Source of the DNA: Desulfoferula sp040751985
GTDB lineage: Bacteria > Desulfobacterota > Desulfarculia > Desulfarculales > Desulfarculaceae
Assembly: GCA_040751985.1 (NCBI GenBank)
Contig: JBFMFU010000047.1
Coordinates: forward strand, 62,001-126,000
DNA length: 64,000 nt
Direction: 5' to 3'
The notes under the pieces are model-generated. The model ran no database searches. It was not told where the DNA came from and saw nothing but the letters and a program-made list of their open reading frames with translations. Numbering within the stretch: the stretch's first letter is position 1; the number at the start of each line of letters is the position of its first letter. Of this stretch, positions 35,615 through 45,288 are shown one piece after another. The position numbers and the translations under genes were made by a program.

Positions 35615-36662
35615 CAACACCGCCACTGCCAACATAGTGGTGGCCCTGCAGGACCAGGAGGGCCGCCTGGGCTACGGGGAGGGGGTGCCCCGGGCCTACG
35701 TCACCGGCGAGGAGGTGGGCCCATCCCTGCAGGCCCTGCGGCAGGAGCTGGCCCCGGCCCTAATGGGCCGCGAGGCGGCCCCGCAAGAGGCCCTGGGCCT
35801 GCTGGAGAGCCTGGCGGGCCCGGAGCTGCTGGACCGCTTCCCGGCCGCGGCCTGCGCCCTGGAGACGGCCCTGTTGGACCTGGCCGGCCAGGAGAGCGGC
35901 CGCCCCCTGAGCGCCCTGCTGGACGGGGACGCGCCCGGCCCGGTGACCTACAGCGCGGTGGTGCCCCTGCTGGAGCCGGAGCCGCTGGCCTGGGTGCTCA
36001 GCCGGATCAAGACCCTGGGCCTCAAGCAAATCAAAATTAAGGTGGACCAGCAGGTCTCGGTGGAGCGGGTGGCCCAGGTCCGCGCGGCCCTGGGGCCCGA
36101 CGCCCATCTGCGCGTGGACGCCAACGGCTCCTGGCAAGCCGCTGAGGCGGTGGAGCTGATACAGGCCATGGCCCCCTACGGGGTGGAGGCGGTGGAGCAG
36201 CCGGTGGCCAAACAGGACCTGGAGGGACTGGCCCAGGTCACGGCCCAGGTGGAGCCCCTGGTGCTGGCCGATGAGTCCCTGTGCACCCTGGCCCAGGCCC
36301 AGAAGCTGATCCAGCGCCGGGCGGTGGGCGGCTTCAACCTGCGCCTGTCCAAGTGCGGCGGTCCGGCCCGCACCCGCAAGCTGCTGGAGATGGCCCGTCA
36401 GGCCGGGATGGCTTGCATGCTGGGCTGCCAGGTGGGCGAGCTGGGCGTGCTCAGCGCGGCCGGCCGCCACTTTGCCAGCATCCACCCGGAGTTAATCTAC
36501 CTGGAAGGCTCCCTGACCCGCTTCTTCCTGCCCCAAGACATCATCGCCCAGGACCTCACCTTCGGCCCCGGCGGCCAGGCCCCGCCCCTGCGCGGACCCG
36601 GCCTGGGGGTGAAGGTGGAGAAGGCATCCCTGCGCGGCTGCGAGGTTTTCGCCCTGAACTGA
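35541..36662 (+). CDS. Enolase-superfamily enzyme (dipeptide epimerase/muconate cycloisomerase-like)
   Basis: 373-residue enzyme of the muconate-lactonising/mandelate racemase group. The catalytic Lys pair is in QIKIKVD (about residue 168). The metal ligands are in LRVDANGSW, the Glu of VEQPV and the Asp of LADES, and the second Lys is in NLRLSKCGG. Members epimerise L-Ala-D/L-Glu or other dipeptides, lactonise muconate or make o-succinylbenzoate; the specificity loop does not settle which. Recycling of peptidoglycan peptides is one reasonable guess, given the envelope-related neighbour. I chose the ATG at 35541 (MRIQGLRAYLIEW, with GAGGG upstream). Confidence 0.85.
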   Translation: MRIQGLRAYLIEWPFTLAVSHSLASNTATANIVVALQDQEGRLGYGEGVPRAYVTGEEVGPSLQALRQELAPALMGREAAPQEALGLLESLAGPELLDRFPAAACALETALLDLAGQESGRPLSALLDGDAPGPVTYSAVVPLLEPEPLAWVLSRIKTLGLKQIKIKVDQQVSVERVAQVRAALGPDAHLRVDANGSWQAAEAVELIQAMAPYGVEAVEQPVAKQDLEGLAQVTAQVEPLVLADESLCTLAQAQKLIQRRAVGGFNLRLSKCGGPARTRKLLEMARQAGMACMLGCQVGELGVLSAAGRHFASIHPELIYLEGSLTRFFLPQDIIAQDLTFGPGGQAPPLRGPGLGVKVEKASLRGCEVFALN

Positions 36663-36777
36663 GGGCCCGGGAACCCATTCTGTACGCTGCGGCGGCCCGC
36701 CATACCCCACATATAGTATCTGGCCGTACTGACTACACAATTGGATAGTTTTTTTGTTGACAGGGGGGTTGCCTTCT

Positions 36778-36805
36778 TTGATCATAAGACTTAAGAGTTT
36801 ATAAA
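36778..36805 (+). promoter_or_regulatory. Candidate promoter of the HD-GYP gene
   Basis: TTGATC (36778-36783) and TATAAA (36800-36805) are 16 bp apart in an A/T-rich stretch. A second -35-like TTGACA lies at about 36757. The 185-bp gap also contains ACATATAGTATCTGG near 36710. Confidence 0.5.
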
Positions 36806-36847
36806 AATTCCGTTTTTTCCTTTGGGAGCAATGGGAGACCAAAACAG

Positions 36848-38719
36848 GTGGAACGGCACAACAGCTGCCTCAATACGCGGGCCATAATCGACTACGTCGA
36901 GCGCCACTATGGCTCGCCCGAGGTGCTGTTGGAGGGTCTGGATGAGGATCTGGAGGGGGTGGAAAACCCCATCGAGTTCCTGCGCGACTCTCACAACTGG
37001 GTCTCCTCTGATCTGGTCAAGCGCATGTACGACAACGCCCGGCAGATGTCCGGAGACCGCCGGGTGGTCTATTCCATCGGCTTCGAGTCAGTAACCCACC
37101 AGCGCCTGGGCTACATCCAGCAGATCCTCCTGCGGGCCTGGGCCTCGCCCAAGGTGGCCATCAAGCGCCTGGAGACCATCAACAAGAAATTCAACCGCAC
37201 CAAGGACCTGGAGCTGATCGAGTCAGGCACGGAGCGGGCCGTGGTGCGCCTGCACTGGCACCGCGAGCTGGAGCTGAGCAAGGACTTCTGCCTGATGAAC
37301 CAGGGCGTCTACTCGGCCATCCCCACCATCTGGGGCCTGCCCCCGGCCAAGGTGGAGGAGACCCACTGCCAGTTCGACGGCGACCCCTACTGCGAGTTCG
37401 AGATCCGCTGGCAGAACCCCTCCACCCTGCGGCGCCTCCAGATGCTGCTGCACAACCGGCGCAGCCTACTGTCGGAGAGCCTGGCCGAGATCGAGCACGA
37501 CAAGCAGCTGTTGGAGAACAAGTACTGGGAGGTGCAGGCCCTGAACCGCCGCCTGATGGCCAAGATCGAGCAGATCCTGGCCCTGCAACAGGCCAGCGGG
37601 GCCATCCTCTCAGAGTTGGACTACCAGAAACTTATTCCCAACGTCCTCAAGCTGTTCGTGCGCACCATCGACTACAACCGCAGCATGATCATGCTGGTGG
37701 ACCAAGAGCGCAACGTGCTCAAGTACGTGGCCGGGGTGGGCATGGACCCCATGGACCTGCAGCCCCTGGACGGCTACGCAGTGCCCCTGGACCGGGCCGA
37801 AAACATCCTGGCCCGGGTGGTGCAGAGCGGCCAGCCGGTGATCAGCCAGAACGCCGGCCAGTTGCACCTAAACCCGGAAAACATCATCATCCGCAATTAC
37901 CGGCCGCAGTCCATCGTGATCCTGCCGCTGACCGCCCAGGGCAAGGTCATCGGTATCCTGGCCGCCGACCGCGACTACGGCGAGGGCGCGGTGACCAGCA
38001 TGGACCGCGACTACCTGGAGGTGTTCGCCAACCAGGTGGCCCTGGCCATCGAAAACGCCCGCATGTACCGCAACCTCAAGGAATCCTTCTTGAGCACGGT
38101 CAAGTCCCTGGCCCAGGCCCTGGAAGCCAAGGACGCCTACACCCGCGGCCACTCCGAGCGGGTGACGCGCTACTCGGTGCGCCTGGCCCAGGGCCTCAAG
38201 CTGCCCTCGGCCCAGGTGGAGCAGATCGAGCGCATGGGCATGTTGCACGACGTGGGCAAGATCGGCATCGACCGCAAGATCCTCAACAAGGTGGAGGAGC
38301 TGTCCGAGGAAGACTTCGCCACCATCCGCCTGCACTCCTCCTGGGGCCACTCCATCATTCAGCCCCTGAACCTCTCCGAGGCGGAGATGGCCATCGTGCG
38401 CCACCACCACGAGCGCTTCGACGGCAGCGGCTACCCCGACGGCCTCCAGGGCGAGGCCATCCCCCTGGCCGTGCGCCTGGTGACGGTCTGCGACGCCTTC
38501 GACGCCATGACCAGCGACCGGCCCTACCGCCGCACCCTGGGGCTGCGGGAGTCCCTGCGGCGCCTGGAGGCCGGCTCCGGCAGCCAGTTCGACCCCCAGG
38601 TGGTGGAAAGCTTCGTGAAGATGGTGCGCGAGGGCCGCTTCGACGACATCATCCCCGGCGACAGCGCCGCCGCCCAGGCCAAGCGCCACCTCAACCTGGT
38701 CTCCGAACCCCGCCTATAA
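36848..38719 (+). CDS. HD-GYP c-di-GMP phosphodiesterase with V4R-like and GAF sensor domains
   Basis: Signalling protein of 623 residues. Residues 1-190 form a domain ending EETHCQFDGDPYCEFEIRW, whose Cys/Gly/Cys pattern resembles V4R or haem-NO-binding (HNOB) domains; this is a weak match by eye. A coiled coil (about 205-245) leads to a GAF domain (about 250-410). The HD-GYP domain (about 420-600) has the HD pair in MLHDVGKIGI and the full HHHERFDGSGYPDGL motif, so c-di-GMP hydrolysis is expected. The start is GTG. It lies convergent with a GGDEF-EAL protein across a shared terminator. Confidence 0.92.
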   Translation: MERHNSCLNTRAIIDYVERHYGSPEVLLEGLDEDLEGVENPIEFLRDSHNWVSSDLVKRMYDNARQMSGDRRVVYSIGFESVTHQRLGYIQQILLRAWASPKVAIKRLETINKKFNRTKDLELIESGTERAVVRLHWHRELELSKDFCLMNQGVYSAIPTIWGLPPAKVEETHCQFDGDPYCEFEIRWQNPSTLRRLQMLLHNRRSLLSESLAEIEHDKQLLENKYWEVQALNRRLMAKIEQILALQQASGAILSELDYQKLIPNVLKLFVRTIDYNRSMIMLVDQERNVLKYVAGVGMDPMDLQPLDGYAVPLDRAENILARVVQSGQPVISQNAGQLHLNPENIIIRNYRPQSIVILPLTAQGKVIGILAADRDYGEGAVTSMDRDYLEVFANQVALAIENARMYRNLKESFLSTVKSLAQALEAKDAYTRGHSERVTRYSVRLAQGLKLPSAQVEQIERMGMLHDVGKIGIDRKILNKVEELSEEDFATIRLHSSWGHSIIQPLNLSEAEMAIVRHHHERFDGSGYPDGLQGEAIPLAVRLVTVCDAFDAMTSDRPYRRTLGLRESLRRLEAGSGSQFDPQVVESFVKMVREGRFDDIIPGDSAAAQAKRHLNLVSEPRL

Positions 38720-38759
38720 AAAGCCAACCGCCGGCGCGAACGCGCCGGCGGCTTTGTTT
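38718..38759. terminator. Bidirectional terminator between the two c-di-GMP genes
   Basis: CCGCCGGCGCG (38728-38738) and CGCGCCGGCGG (38741-38751) form a near-continuous stem; CTTTGTTT follows on the plus strand and TTGGCTTTTT on the minus strand. It serves both convergent genes. Confidence 0.85.
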
Positions 38760-38771
38760 CCAGGCCCCCCC

Positions 38772-40925
38772 TCAGACCAGGCGGGGGTTGCTGGCCAGCA
38801 GCTTGGTGATATCGGCCGCCGGCAGGGGCCGGCTGAACAGATAGCCCTGCATCAGGTCGCAGTTCAGCTCACGCAAGAACTGCAGTTGCTCGCTGGTCTC
38901 CACCCCCTCGGCGATGACCTTCAGCTTCAGGCTGCGGCTCATGTTGATGATGGTGTCCACGATGGAGCGGTCGTCGGGCTGGGTGGTGATGTCCTGGACG
39001 AAGGACTTGTCTATCTTCAGGGTGTTCATGGGGAAGCGCTTGAGGTAGTAGAGGTTGGAGTAGCCCACCCCGAAGTCGTCCATGGACAGGGCCACGCCCA
39101 GGCGGGCCAGTTCCTGCAGGATAACGATGGCCTCCTCCACCTCGCTCATGACCATGCTCTCGGTCACCTCCAGCTCCAAGAAGCGGGGCTCCAGGCCGGC
39201 GGCGGCCAGGGTGGCGTACACACTGGGCACCAGGTTCTTCTCCTGGAACTGGCGCGGCGAGAGGTTCACCGACACGTGCAGGTCCGGAAAGCCCTGCTCG
39301 TGCCAGCGCCGCACCTGGCGGCAGGCCTCCTGCATCACCCACTGGCCGATGGAGACGATCAGGCCGGTGTCCTCGGCCACGGGGATGAACTCGCCCGGGG
39401 AGACCATGCCCTGCTCGGGGTGCTGCCAGCGCACCAAGGCCTCCAGGCCCACCACCCCGCCGCTGCCCAGCTCCACCTTGGGCTGGTAGTGCAGGGTGAA
39501 CTCCTCCTGCTCCACCGCCCGGCGCAGGGCGCCCTCCAGCTCCATGCGCTTTTTCATGCGCGAGTTCATGGCCGGGGTGAACAGGCAGTAGGAGTTGCGG
39601 CCCTGGGCCTTGGCCCGATACATGGCCATGTCGGCGTTGGCCACCAGGGTCTCCAGGTCCTGGCCGTCGTCCGGGAAGATGGTGATGCCGATGCTGCCGG
39701 TGACGTAGAGCTGGTGCCCCTTGACCTCGAAGGGCTGGGTCAGGGACTCCAGGATGCGCTGGGCCACCCGCACCGAGTAGTTGGGGTCCTGGCGGCCTTC
39801 CAGGAGCAGGATGAACTCGTCGCCGCCCAGGCGGGCCACGGTGTCCTCGCCGCGCACCAGCTCGCGCAGGCGCTCGGCCAGGTCCTTGAGCAACTGATCG
39901 CCCACCGCGTGACCCAGGCCGTCATTGATGTTCTTGAAGTTGTCCAGGTCCAAAAACAGTATGGCCAGGCTCTGCTCGGTGCGCTGGGCGTGGGCCATGG
40001 CCACCCCCAGGCGGTCGTTGAACAGCAGGCGGTTGGGCAGGCCGGTGAGGGCGTCGTGATAGGCCAGGTAGCTGGCCTGCTCCTGGCTGCGCTTGATGGG
40101 GGAGATGTCGCGCAGGGCCCAGACGTAGTTGGTCACCGCCTCCTGGGGCCGCTCGATGACGCTGACCGTCAGCCAGAAGGAGATGTCGGCCCCCTCCGGG
40201 CCCCGGCCGGCGATCTCGCCACTCCAGCTCCCTTGCAGGGCCAGGGCCTTCTGGGCCTGGCGCAGGGAGGCCCGGGACAGGGGCTGTTCCTCCAGCTCGA
40301 CCAGGCAGCGGCCGCGGCAGGCCTCGGCGCTGAGGCCGGTGAGCCGGCAGAAGGCGGCGTTGACCAGGAAGATGGCCCCCTCTTTGTCGCTGACCGCGAT
40401 GCCCTCGCTGGTGGACTCGAAGACCTGGCTGAGCAGCTGCAGGCGGCGCTCGCTGTGGCGCAGGCTGGTCACGTCCTGCACCGCGCCCACCAGGCGCCGG
40501 GCCCGGCCCTGGTCGTCGCGCACCACCTCGGCCAGCAGGTGCACCGTGCGCTCGCCGGTCTGGCCCGGCACCCGGTGCTCCAGGCTCACCATGGCCTCGC
40601 GGCCGGGCAGCTCGTCTATGGTGCTGCGCAGCAGGTCGCGGTCCTGGGGGTGCACCGCCTGCAGGACCTGTTCCAGGCTGGGCGGCTCCTGGCCGCCGGC
40701 CAGGTCGTAGATGTTCAGCGCCTCCCGGGAGCAGACCATCTGGCCGCTGGCCAGGTCCAGCTCCCAGCAGCCCAGGCCGGCCAGTTGCAGCAGCCGGGCC
40801 AGGGGCTCGTGCTCCTTGGGCAGGGCCGGCGGGAGCGAGGGCGCGGGGGCTTTTTTACGCCGCTCTGGCGCCGGAGGGGCTTTGCGGTCGCGCGGGCGGG
40901 TGGGGGGCAACTTCTCCTCCTCCAT
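38772..40925 (-). CDS. PAS-GGDEF-EAL c-di-GMP turnover protein
   Basis: Soluble protein of 717 residues with a basic Pro-rich N-terminus, two PAS-like domains (about 42-160 and 165-285), GGDEF (about 290-455) and EAL (about 465-710). The cyclase active site ARLGGDEFILLLEG is intact. In the EAL domain VGLEALVRW, MDDFGVGYSNLYYLKRFP and IAEGVET are present, so both activities are possible; often one dominates. No membrane segment is present. Its gene faces the HD-GYP gene. Confidence 0.94.
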   Translation of the reverse strand: MEEEKLPPTRPRDRKAPPAPERRKKAPAPSLPPALPKEHEPLARLLQLAGLGCWELDLASGQMVCSREALNIYDLAGGQEPPSLEQVLQAVHPQDRDLLRSTIDELPGREAMVSLEHRVPGQTGERTVHLLAEVVRDDQGRARRLVGAVQDVTSLRHSERRLQLLSQVFESTSEGIAVSDKEGAIFLVNAAFCRLTGLSAEACRGRCLVELEEQPLSRASLRQAQKALALQGSWSGEIAGRGPEGADISFWLTVSVIERPQEAVTNYVWALRDISPIKRSQEQASYLAYHDALTGLPNRLLFNDRLGVAMAHAQRTEQSLAILFLDLDNFKNINDGLGHAVGDQLLKDLAERLRELVRGEDTVARLGGDEFILLLEGRQDPNYSVRVAQRILESLTQPFEVKGHQLYVTGSIGITIFPDDGQDLETLVANADMAMYRAKAQGRNSYCLFTPAMNSRMKKRMELEGALRRAVEQEEFTLHYQPKVELGSGGVVGLEALVRWQHPEQGMVSPGEFIPVAEDTGLIVSIGQWVMQEACRQVRRWHEQGFPDLHVSVNLSPRQFQEKNLVPSVYATLAAAGLEPRFLELEVTESMVMSEVEEAIVILQELARLGVALSMDDFGVGYSNLYYLKRFPMNTLKIDKSFVQDITTQPDDRSIVDTIINMSRSLKLKVIAEGVETSEQLQFLRELNCDLMQGYLFSRPLPAADITKLLASNPRLV

Positions 40926-41102
40926 GCTGTAAGGCTCGGGTTGGACCGGGCGTAATTTAGCATCGGCCGGCCGCCCAGGGAAAGCTTTTTATTTCATTAT
41001 GCTTTTTCTGATAGAGATCGCCCGCGGGCCCAGAGCGGCCTGGCAGCCGGTGCCGCCGGGTGTCATATTTTCTGGGTTGGCAACCTTCAACTGGGCCGGG
41101 TC

Positions 41103-41792
41103 ATGCAACAACCCCCCGATATCACAGCCCCGTCGCCGGACGGCCGGCGAGGGCTGGACCTGGCCTGGGCCCGTCAGGAACAGGAGCGCCTGGCGGCCCA
41201 GGTGGTGCTGGCTGATCGCTTCGGAAATGTGAGGCGGGTGGCCGGCCTGGACGTGCACTTCAGCCCCGACGGCCGCCGGGCCTGGGCCGCGGCGGCAATG
41301 CTGAGCTTCCCGGAGCTGGAGCCCCTGGAGCAGGCCGTGGCCGAGGGCCCGGTGCCCCTGCCCTACGTGCCGGGCTTCCTCTCCTTCCGCGAGGCGCCGG
41401 CGGCGCTGGCCGCCCTGGCCCGGCTGAGCGGGCCGCCGGACCTCTTGCTCTGCGACGGCCAGGGCATCGCCCACCCCCGGCGCTGCGGCCTGGCCTGCCA
41501 CCTGGGGGTGATGAGCGGCCTGCCCAGCATCGGCGCGGCCAAGAGCCGCCTGCTGGGCAGCCACCGGCCGCCGGGCCGGGCCCGCGGCGCCTGGGCCCCC
41601 CTGCTGCACCAGGACCGGGTCATCGGCGCGGTGCTGCGCACCGTGGACGGGGTGCGGCCGCTGTACGTCTCGCCCGGGCACCGGATCAGCCTGCCCACGG
41701 CCATCGCCCTGACCCTGGCCTGCGGCGGCCGCTATCGCCTGCCCGAGCCCCTGCGCGCCGCCCACCGCCTGGCCGCGGCCGCCGTTTGCTGA
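41103..41792 (+). CDS. nfi: Endonuclease V
   Basis: DNA repair nuclease of 229 residues that nicks near deoxyinosine. The first metal Asp is in VAGLDVHFS. PYVPGFLSFREAP holds the wedge region and the catalytic Glu. LLLCDGQGIAHPRRCG has the second Asp, and IGAAKSRLLG the Lys. SPGHRISLPTAIAL is the C-terminal signature. The start is uncertain because no strong ribosome site precedes the ATG. It stands alone; deaminated adenine repair would suit nitrosative stress. Confidence 0.94.
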   Translation: MQQPPDITAPSPDGRRGLDLAWARQEQERLAAQVVLADRFGNVRRVAGLDVHFSPDGRRAWAAAAMLSFPELEPLEQAVAEGPVPLPYVPGFLSFREAPAALAALARLSGPPDLLLCDGQGIAHPRRCGLACHLGVMSGLPSIGAAKSRLLGSHRPPGRARGAWAPLLHQDRVIGAVLRTVDGVRPLYVSPGHRISLPTAIALTLACGGRYRLPEPLRAAHRLAAAAVC

Positions 41793-41925
41793 GCCCGGCC
41801 AAGACCAGTCCCAAATCCGCAGCCACCTGGGTTACAATAAGACCCTCCAGTCACACCTTAGATGCCACACACAAAAAAATCAGGCGATCTCGACGGATCC
41901 GCCAGTCAGCCCGGAAGGAGATTAC

Positions 41926-43530
41926 ATGAGCGGCAAGGATGATCTGCGCAAAGAGGAAAAGGCCCTGGAGCGGCTGAGCCCCTTTCAGCTCAAAGACCGT
42001 TTGATCAAGCTGGCCCAGGGCCGCGCCCAGCGGCTGATGCTCAACGCCGGCCGGGGCAACCCCAACTGGCTGGCCACCCTGCCTCGCCAGGCTTTTTTCC
42101 AGCTGGGTCTTTTCGCAACGGCGGAGTCTCAGCGCACCTGCAGCGCCGACCACATGGGCGGCCCGGCCGAAAAAGAGGGCCTGCTGCGGCGCTTTTTGGA
42201 CTACGCCGGCGAGCACGCCGGCCAGCCGGGGGTGAGCTTTCTGCGCCGTTGCCTGGACTACGTCAAGAGCGCCCTGGGCCTGGACCCCGAGGCCTTCCTG
42301 GCCGAGCTGGTGGACGCCGTTCTGGGCGACAACTACCCCACGCCGGACCGCATGCTGAGCCAGATAGAGCAGGTGGTGCACAAATACCTGGAGCAGGAGA
42401 TGTGCGCGAATGAGCCGCCGGCCGGCCGCTACGATTTGTTCGCCGTGGAGGGCGGCACCGCGGCCATGTGCTACATCTTCAACAGCCTAAAGGAGAACAA
42501 GCTGCTGCGCCATGGCGACAAGATCGCCCTGGGCGCTCCCATCTTCACGCCCTATCTGGAGATACCCCACCTCAACGACTACCAGCTGGTGGAGGTGGAG
42601 GTGATGGGCCAGGAAAAGAACGACTGGCAGGTGCCGCCCAAGGAGCTGGACAAGCTGGCTGACCCCGCGGTGAAGGCCTTCTTTCTGGTCAACCCGGGCA
42701 ACCCCTCCTCGGTGAGCATGGACCAGAAGGACCTGAAGCGCCTGGCCAAGCTGGTGGAGACCAAGCGCCAGGACCTGATCATCCTCACCGACGACGTGTA
42801 CGGCACCTTCGTGAACGGCTTCCGCTCCCTGATGGCCACCTGCCCCCGCAACACCATCTGCGTCTACTCCTTCTCCAAGTACTTCGGGGCCACTGGCTGG
42901 CGCCTGGGGGTGATCGCCATCCACCAGGACAACGTCTTCGACCGGGCCATCGCCGCCCTGCCCCAAGCCGAGCGCCGCGCCCTGAACAAACGCTACGGCA
43001 GCGTCACCCTGGACGTGGCCTCCATGAAGCTCATCGACCGCCTGGTGGCCGACAGCCGCTCGGTGGCCCTGAACCACACCGCCGGCCTGTCCACGCCCCA
43101 GCAGGTGCAGATGGCCCTGTTCGCCCTGATGTCCCTGCTGGACCGCGACGGCCAGTACAAGCAGCAGGCCCAGAAGGTGGTGACCCAGCGCTTCCTGGAC
43201 CTGTACCAGGCCCTGGAGCTGCCCTATAAGCCCAGCCCCAACGACGCCCACTACTACGCCACCATAGACGTGCAGCAGATGGCCCGGATGCATTACGGCC
43301 GGGAGTTCGCCCGCTGGCTGACCGCCGATCACGAGCCGGTGGACTTCGTGCTGCGCCTGGCCCAAGAGCGGCAGATCGTGCTGCTGCCCGGCGCCGGCTT
43401 CGACGCCCCGGACTGGACGGTGCGGGTAAGCCTGGCCAACCTGAAAGACGAGGCCTATTCCGAGATCGGACGCCAGATAAAGAGCCTGCTGGCCGAATAC
43501 CATGCCGAGTGGCAGAAGCGGCGCCCATAG
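41926..43530 (+). CDS. asdA: Aspartate 4-decarboxylase / aspartate aminotransferase (AsdA)
   Basis: PLP enzyme of 534 residues that decarboxylates L-aspartate to L-alanine and CO2, with aminotransferase side activity. It is longer than ordinary aminotransferases because of the N-terminal extension typical of AsdA (NAGRGNPNWLATLPRQAFFQ). The PLP Lys is in VYSFSKYFGATGWRLG, and the cofactor-binding block is FFLVNPGNPSSVSM and LTDDVYGTF. AAGGAG precedes the ATG. Two AspT antiporter genes follow directly, the classic pairing for the aspartate-alanine proton-motive cycle. Confidence 0.95.
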   Translation: MSGKDDLRKEEKALERLSPFQLKDRLIKLAQGRAQRLMLNAGRGNPNWLATLPRQAFFQLGLFATAESQRTCSADHMGGPAEKEGLLRRFLDYAGEHAGQPGVSFLRRCLDYVKSALGLDPEAFLAELVDAVLGDNYPTPDRMLSQIEQVVHKYLEQEMCANEPPAGRYDLFAVEGGTAAMCYIFNSLKENKLLRHGDKIALGAPIFTPYLEIPHLNDYQLVEVEVMGQEKNDWQVPPKELDKLADPAVKAFFLVNPGNPSSVSMDQKDLKRLAKLVETKRQDLIILTDDVYGTFVNGFRSLMATCPRNTICVYSFSKYFGATGWRLGVIAIHQDNVFDRAIAALPQAERRALNKRYGSVTLDVASMKLIDRLVADSRSVALNHTAGLSTPQQVQMALFALMSLLDRDGQYKQQAQKVVTQRFLDLYQALELPYKPSPNDAHYYATIDVQQMARMHYGREFARWLTADHEPVDFVLRLAQERQIVLLPGAGFDAPDWTVRVSLANLKDEAYSEIGRQIKSLLAEYHAEWQKRRP

Positions 43531-43551
43531 GCCCGGTCAGGTGGAGGAAGC

Positions 43552-45240
43552 ATGGAGGCGGTAATCGGGTTCCTGCGGGACCATGAGGAGATACTGCTGT
43601 TTTTGGTCATCGCCCTGGGCTACGCCCTGGGTCACATCAAGCTGGGTTGGTTCAAGCTGGGCACCACCGCCGGCACCCTGATCGTGGGCCTGTTCGTGGG
43701 CCTGGCCCAGTTCGAGGTCTCGCCGCTGATCAAAAGCATCGGGTTCGGCATCTTCATCTACGCCGTGGGCCTGCGCGTGGGGCCCCAGTTCTTCGCGGGC
43801 ATGAAAAAGGACGGCCTGAAGTTCATCAGCCAGTCCCTGGTCACCTGCGCGGCGGGCTTCGTCATCGTCTGGCTCTGCGCGGACTGGCTCAAGCTGGCTC
43901 CGGGCATCGCTCCGGGCATCATCGCCGGGGCCATGACCAACACCTCCACCCTGGGCGCGGCCACCCAGGCCATCAGCTCGGGCACGGTCAGCCTGCCCGC
44001 CGGGGTCAGCGCCCAGGTGGCCAGCAACAACGTGGCCGTCACCTACGCCATCACCTACCTCTTCGGCACCGTGGGGCTGATCGTCTTCTACAAGCTGTTG
44101 CCGCGCATGTTCGGCTACAACCTGGCCCAGGAGGCTCAGAAACTGCAGCAGGAGATGAGCCAGGGCGTGGCCGAGCCCGACCCGGAGAGCGCCTATTTCT
44201 CCGAGTATCACCTCTGGGACCTGCGCTGCTTCGAGCTGACCAACCCCGCCCTGGCCGGCAAGAGCCTGGCCGAGCTGGGCCGGCAATACCCCCTGGCCGT
44301 GGCCATCGAGCGCATCAAGCGCGGGGACAGGCTCATCGAGGCCGCGCCAGAGCTGGTGCTCCAGCTGGGCGACCTGGTGGCCCTGAGCGGCCGCATCAAC
44401 CTGGTGGCCCAGGCCGCCGCGGTCATCGGGCCGGAGAAGCCCGACCAGCAGGTGCTGGACATGGTGGCCGAGGACCTGGAGATACTGGTCACCAACCAGG
44501 AGGCGGTGAACAAGACCCTGGCCCAGGTGGGCAGCCTGTGGGGCCGCGGCTGCTACCTCAAGAAGCTGCTGCGCTCGGGCGTGGAGCAGGAGGTGAACCA
44601 GGGCCTGACCCTGCACAAGGGCGACCTGCTGGTGGTCAGCGGCATCAGCCGCCGGGTGGACAACCTGGCCCAGCACCTGGGCTATGCGGTGCGCCGCTCG
44701 GCCACCACCGACCTGCTCACCCTGGCCGTGGGCCTGGTGCTGGGCGGGCTGTTGGGCGCGGTGACCGTGAAGATCTGGGGCGTGCCGGTGAGCCTGGGCT
44801 CGGCCGGCGGCCTGCTGCTCACCGGCATCATCATCAGCTTCCTGCGCAGCCGCCACCCCACCTTCGGCAACATCCCCGGGGCGGCCCGGGGGGTGCTGGA
44901 GGACATCGGCCTGACCCTGTTCGTGGCCGTGCTGGGCCTGGGCGCCGGCCACAGCGTGCTGGATGTGCTGCGCTCGGCCGGCCTGCCGGTGTTCCTGGTG
45001 GGGGTGGCGGTGACGCTCGTCCCGGCCTTGTGCGCCTGGCTGTGGGGGCGCTACGTGCTGCGGCTCAACCCGGTGATCGCCATCGGGGCCTGCACCGGCT
45101 GCGTGCCCACCACGGCGGCCCTGCAGGCGGTGATGGAGGAGGCGGACTCGGCCCTGCCCGCCCTGGGCTACCCGGTGCCTTATGCCGTGAGCACCGTGGT
45201 GCTGACCGTGCTGGGCTTCCTGATTATGCAGGTGGTCTAG
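43552..45240 (+). CDS. aspT: AspT-type aspartate:alanine antiporter, paralogue 1
   Basis: Membrane exchanger of 562 residues in the AAE/AspT family. Five segments in the first half (GYALGHIKLGWFKLGTTAGT; FIYAVGLRVGPQFF) are followed by two cytoplasmic TrkA-C domains (about 215-290 and 300-375) and five more segments (LGSAGGLLLTGIIISFLRSR; GACTGCVPTTAALQ). It exchanges aspartate for alanine; with AsdA in the cytoplasm this exports charge and generates proton-motive force. GGAGG precedes the ATG, 21 bp after asdA. Confidence 0.92.
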   Translation: MEAVIGFLRDHEEILLFLVIALGYALGHIKLGWFKLGTTAGTLIVGLFVGLAQFEVSPLIKSIGFGIFIYAVGLRVGPQFFAGMKKDGLKFISQSLVTCAAGFVIVWLCADWLKLAPGIAPGIIAGAMTNTSTLGAATQAISSGTVSLPAGVSAQVASNNVAVTYAITYLFGTVGLIVFYKLLPRMFGYNLAQEAQKLQQEMSQGVAEPDPESAYFSEYHLWDLRCFELTNPALAGKSLAELGRQYPLAVAIERIKRGDRLIEAAPELVLQLGDLVALSGRINLVAQAAAVIGPEKPDQQVLDMVAEDLEILVTNQEAVNKTLAQVGSLWGRGCYLKKLLRSGVEQEVNQGLTLHKGDLLVVSGISRRVDNLAQHLGYAVRRSATTDLLTLAVGLVLGGLLGAVTVKIWGVPVSLGSAGGLLLTGIIISFLRSRHPTFGNIPGAARGVLEDIGLTLFVAVLGLGAGHSVLDVLRSAGLPVFLVGVAVTLVPALCAWLWGRYVLRLNPVIAIGACTGCVPTTAALQAVMEEADSALPALGYPVPYAVSTVVLTVLGFLIMQVV

Positions 45241-45288
45241 GCGGACAGCGAAAGGTTTTAATCATCGCGCGAGAGGGGGTTGGCCCGC

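Noticed and set aside
38754..40955. A 733-codon plus-strand frame opposite the GGDEF-EAL gene
   Set aside because: It has the same His/Gly/Gln/Ala-rich antisense composition, and every GGDEF and EAL motif is on the minus strand.
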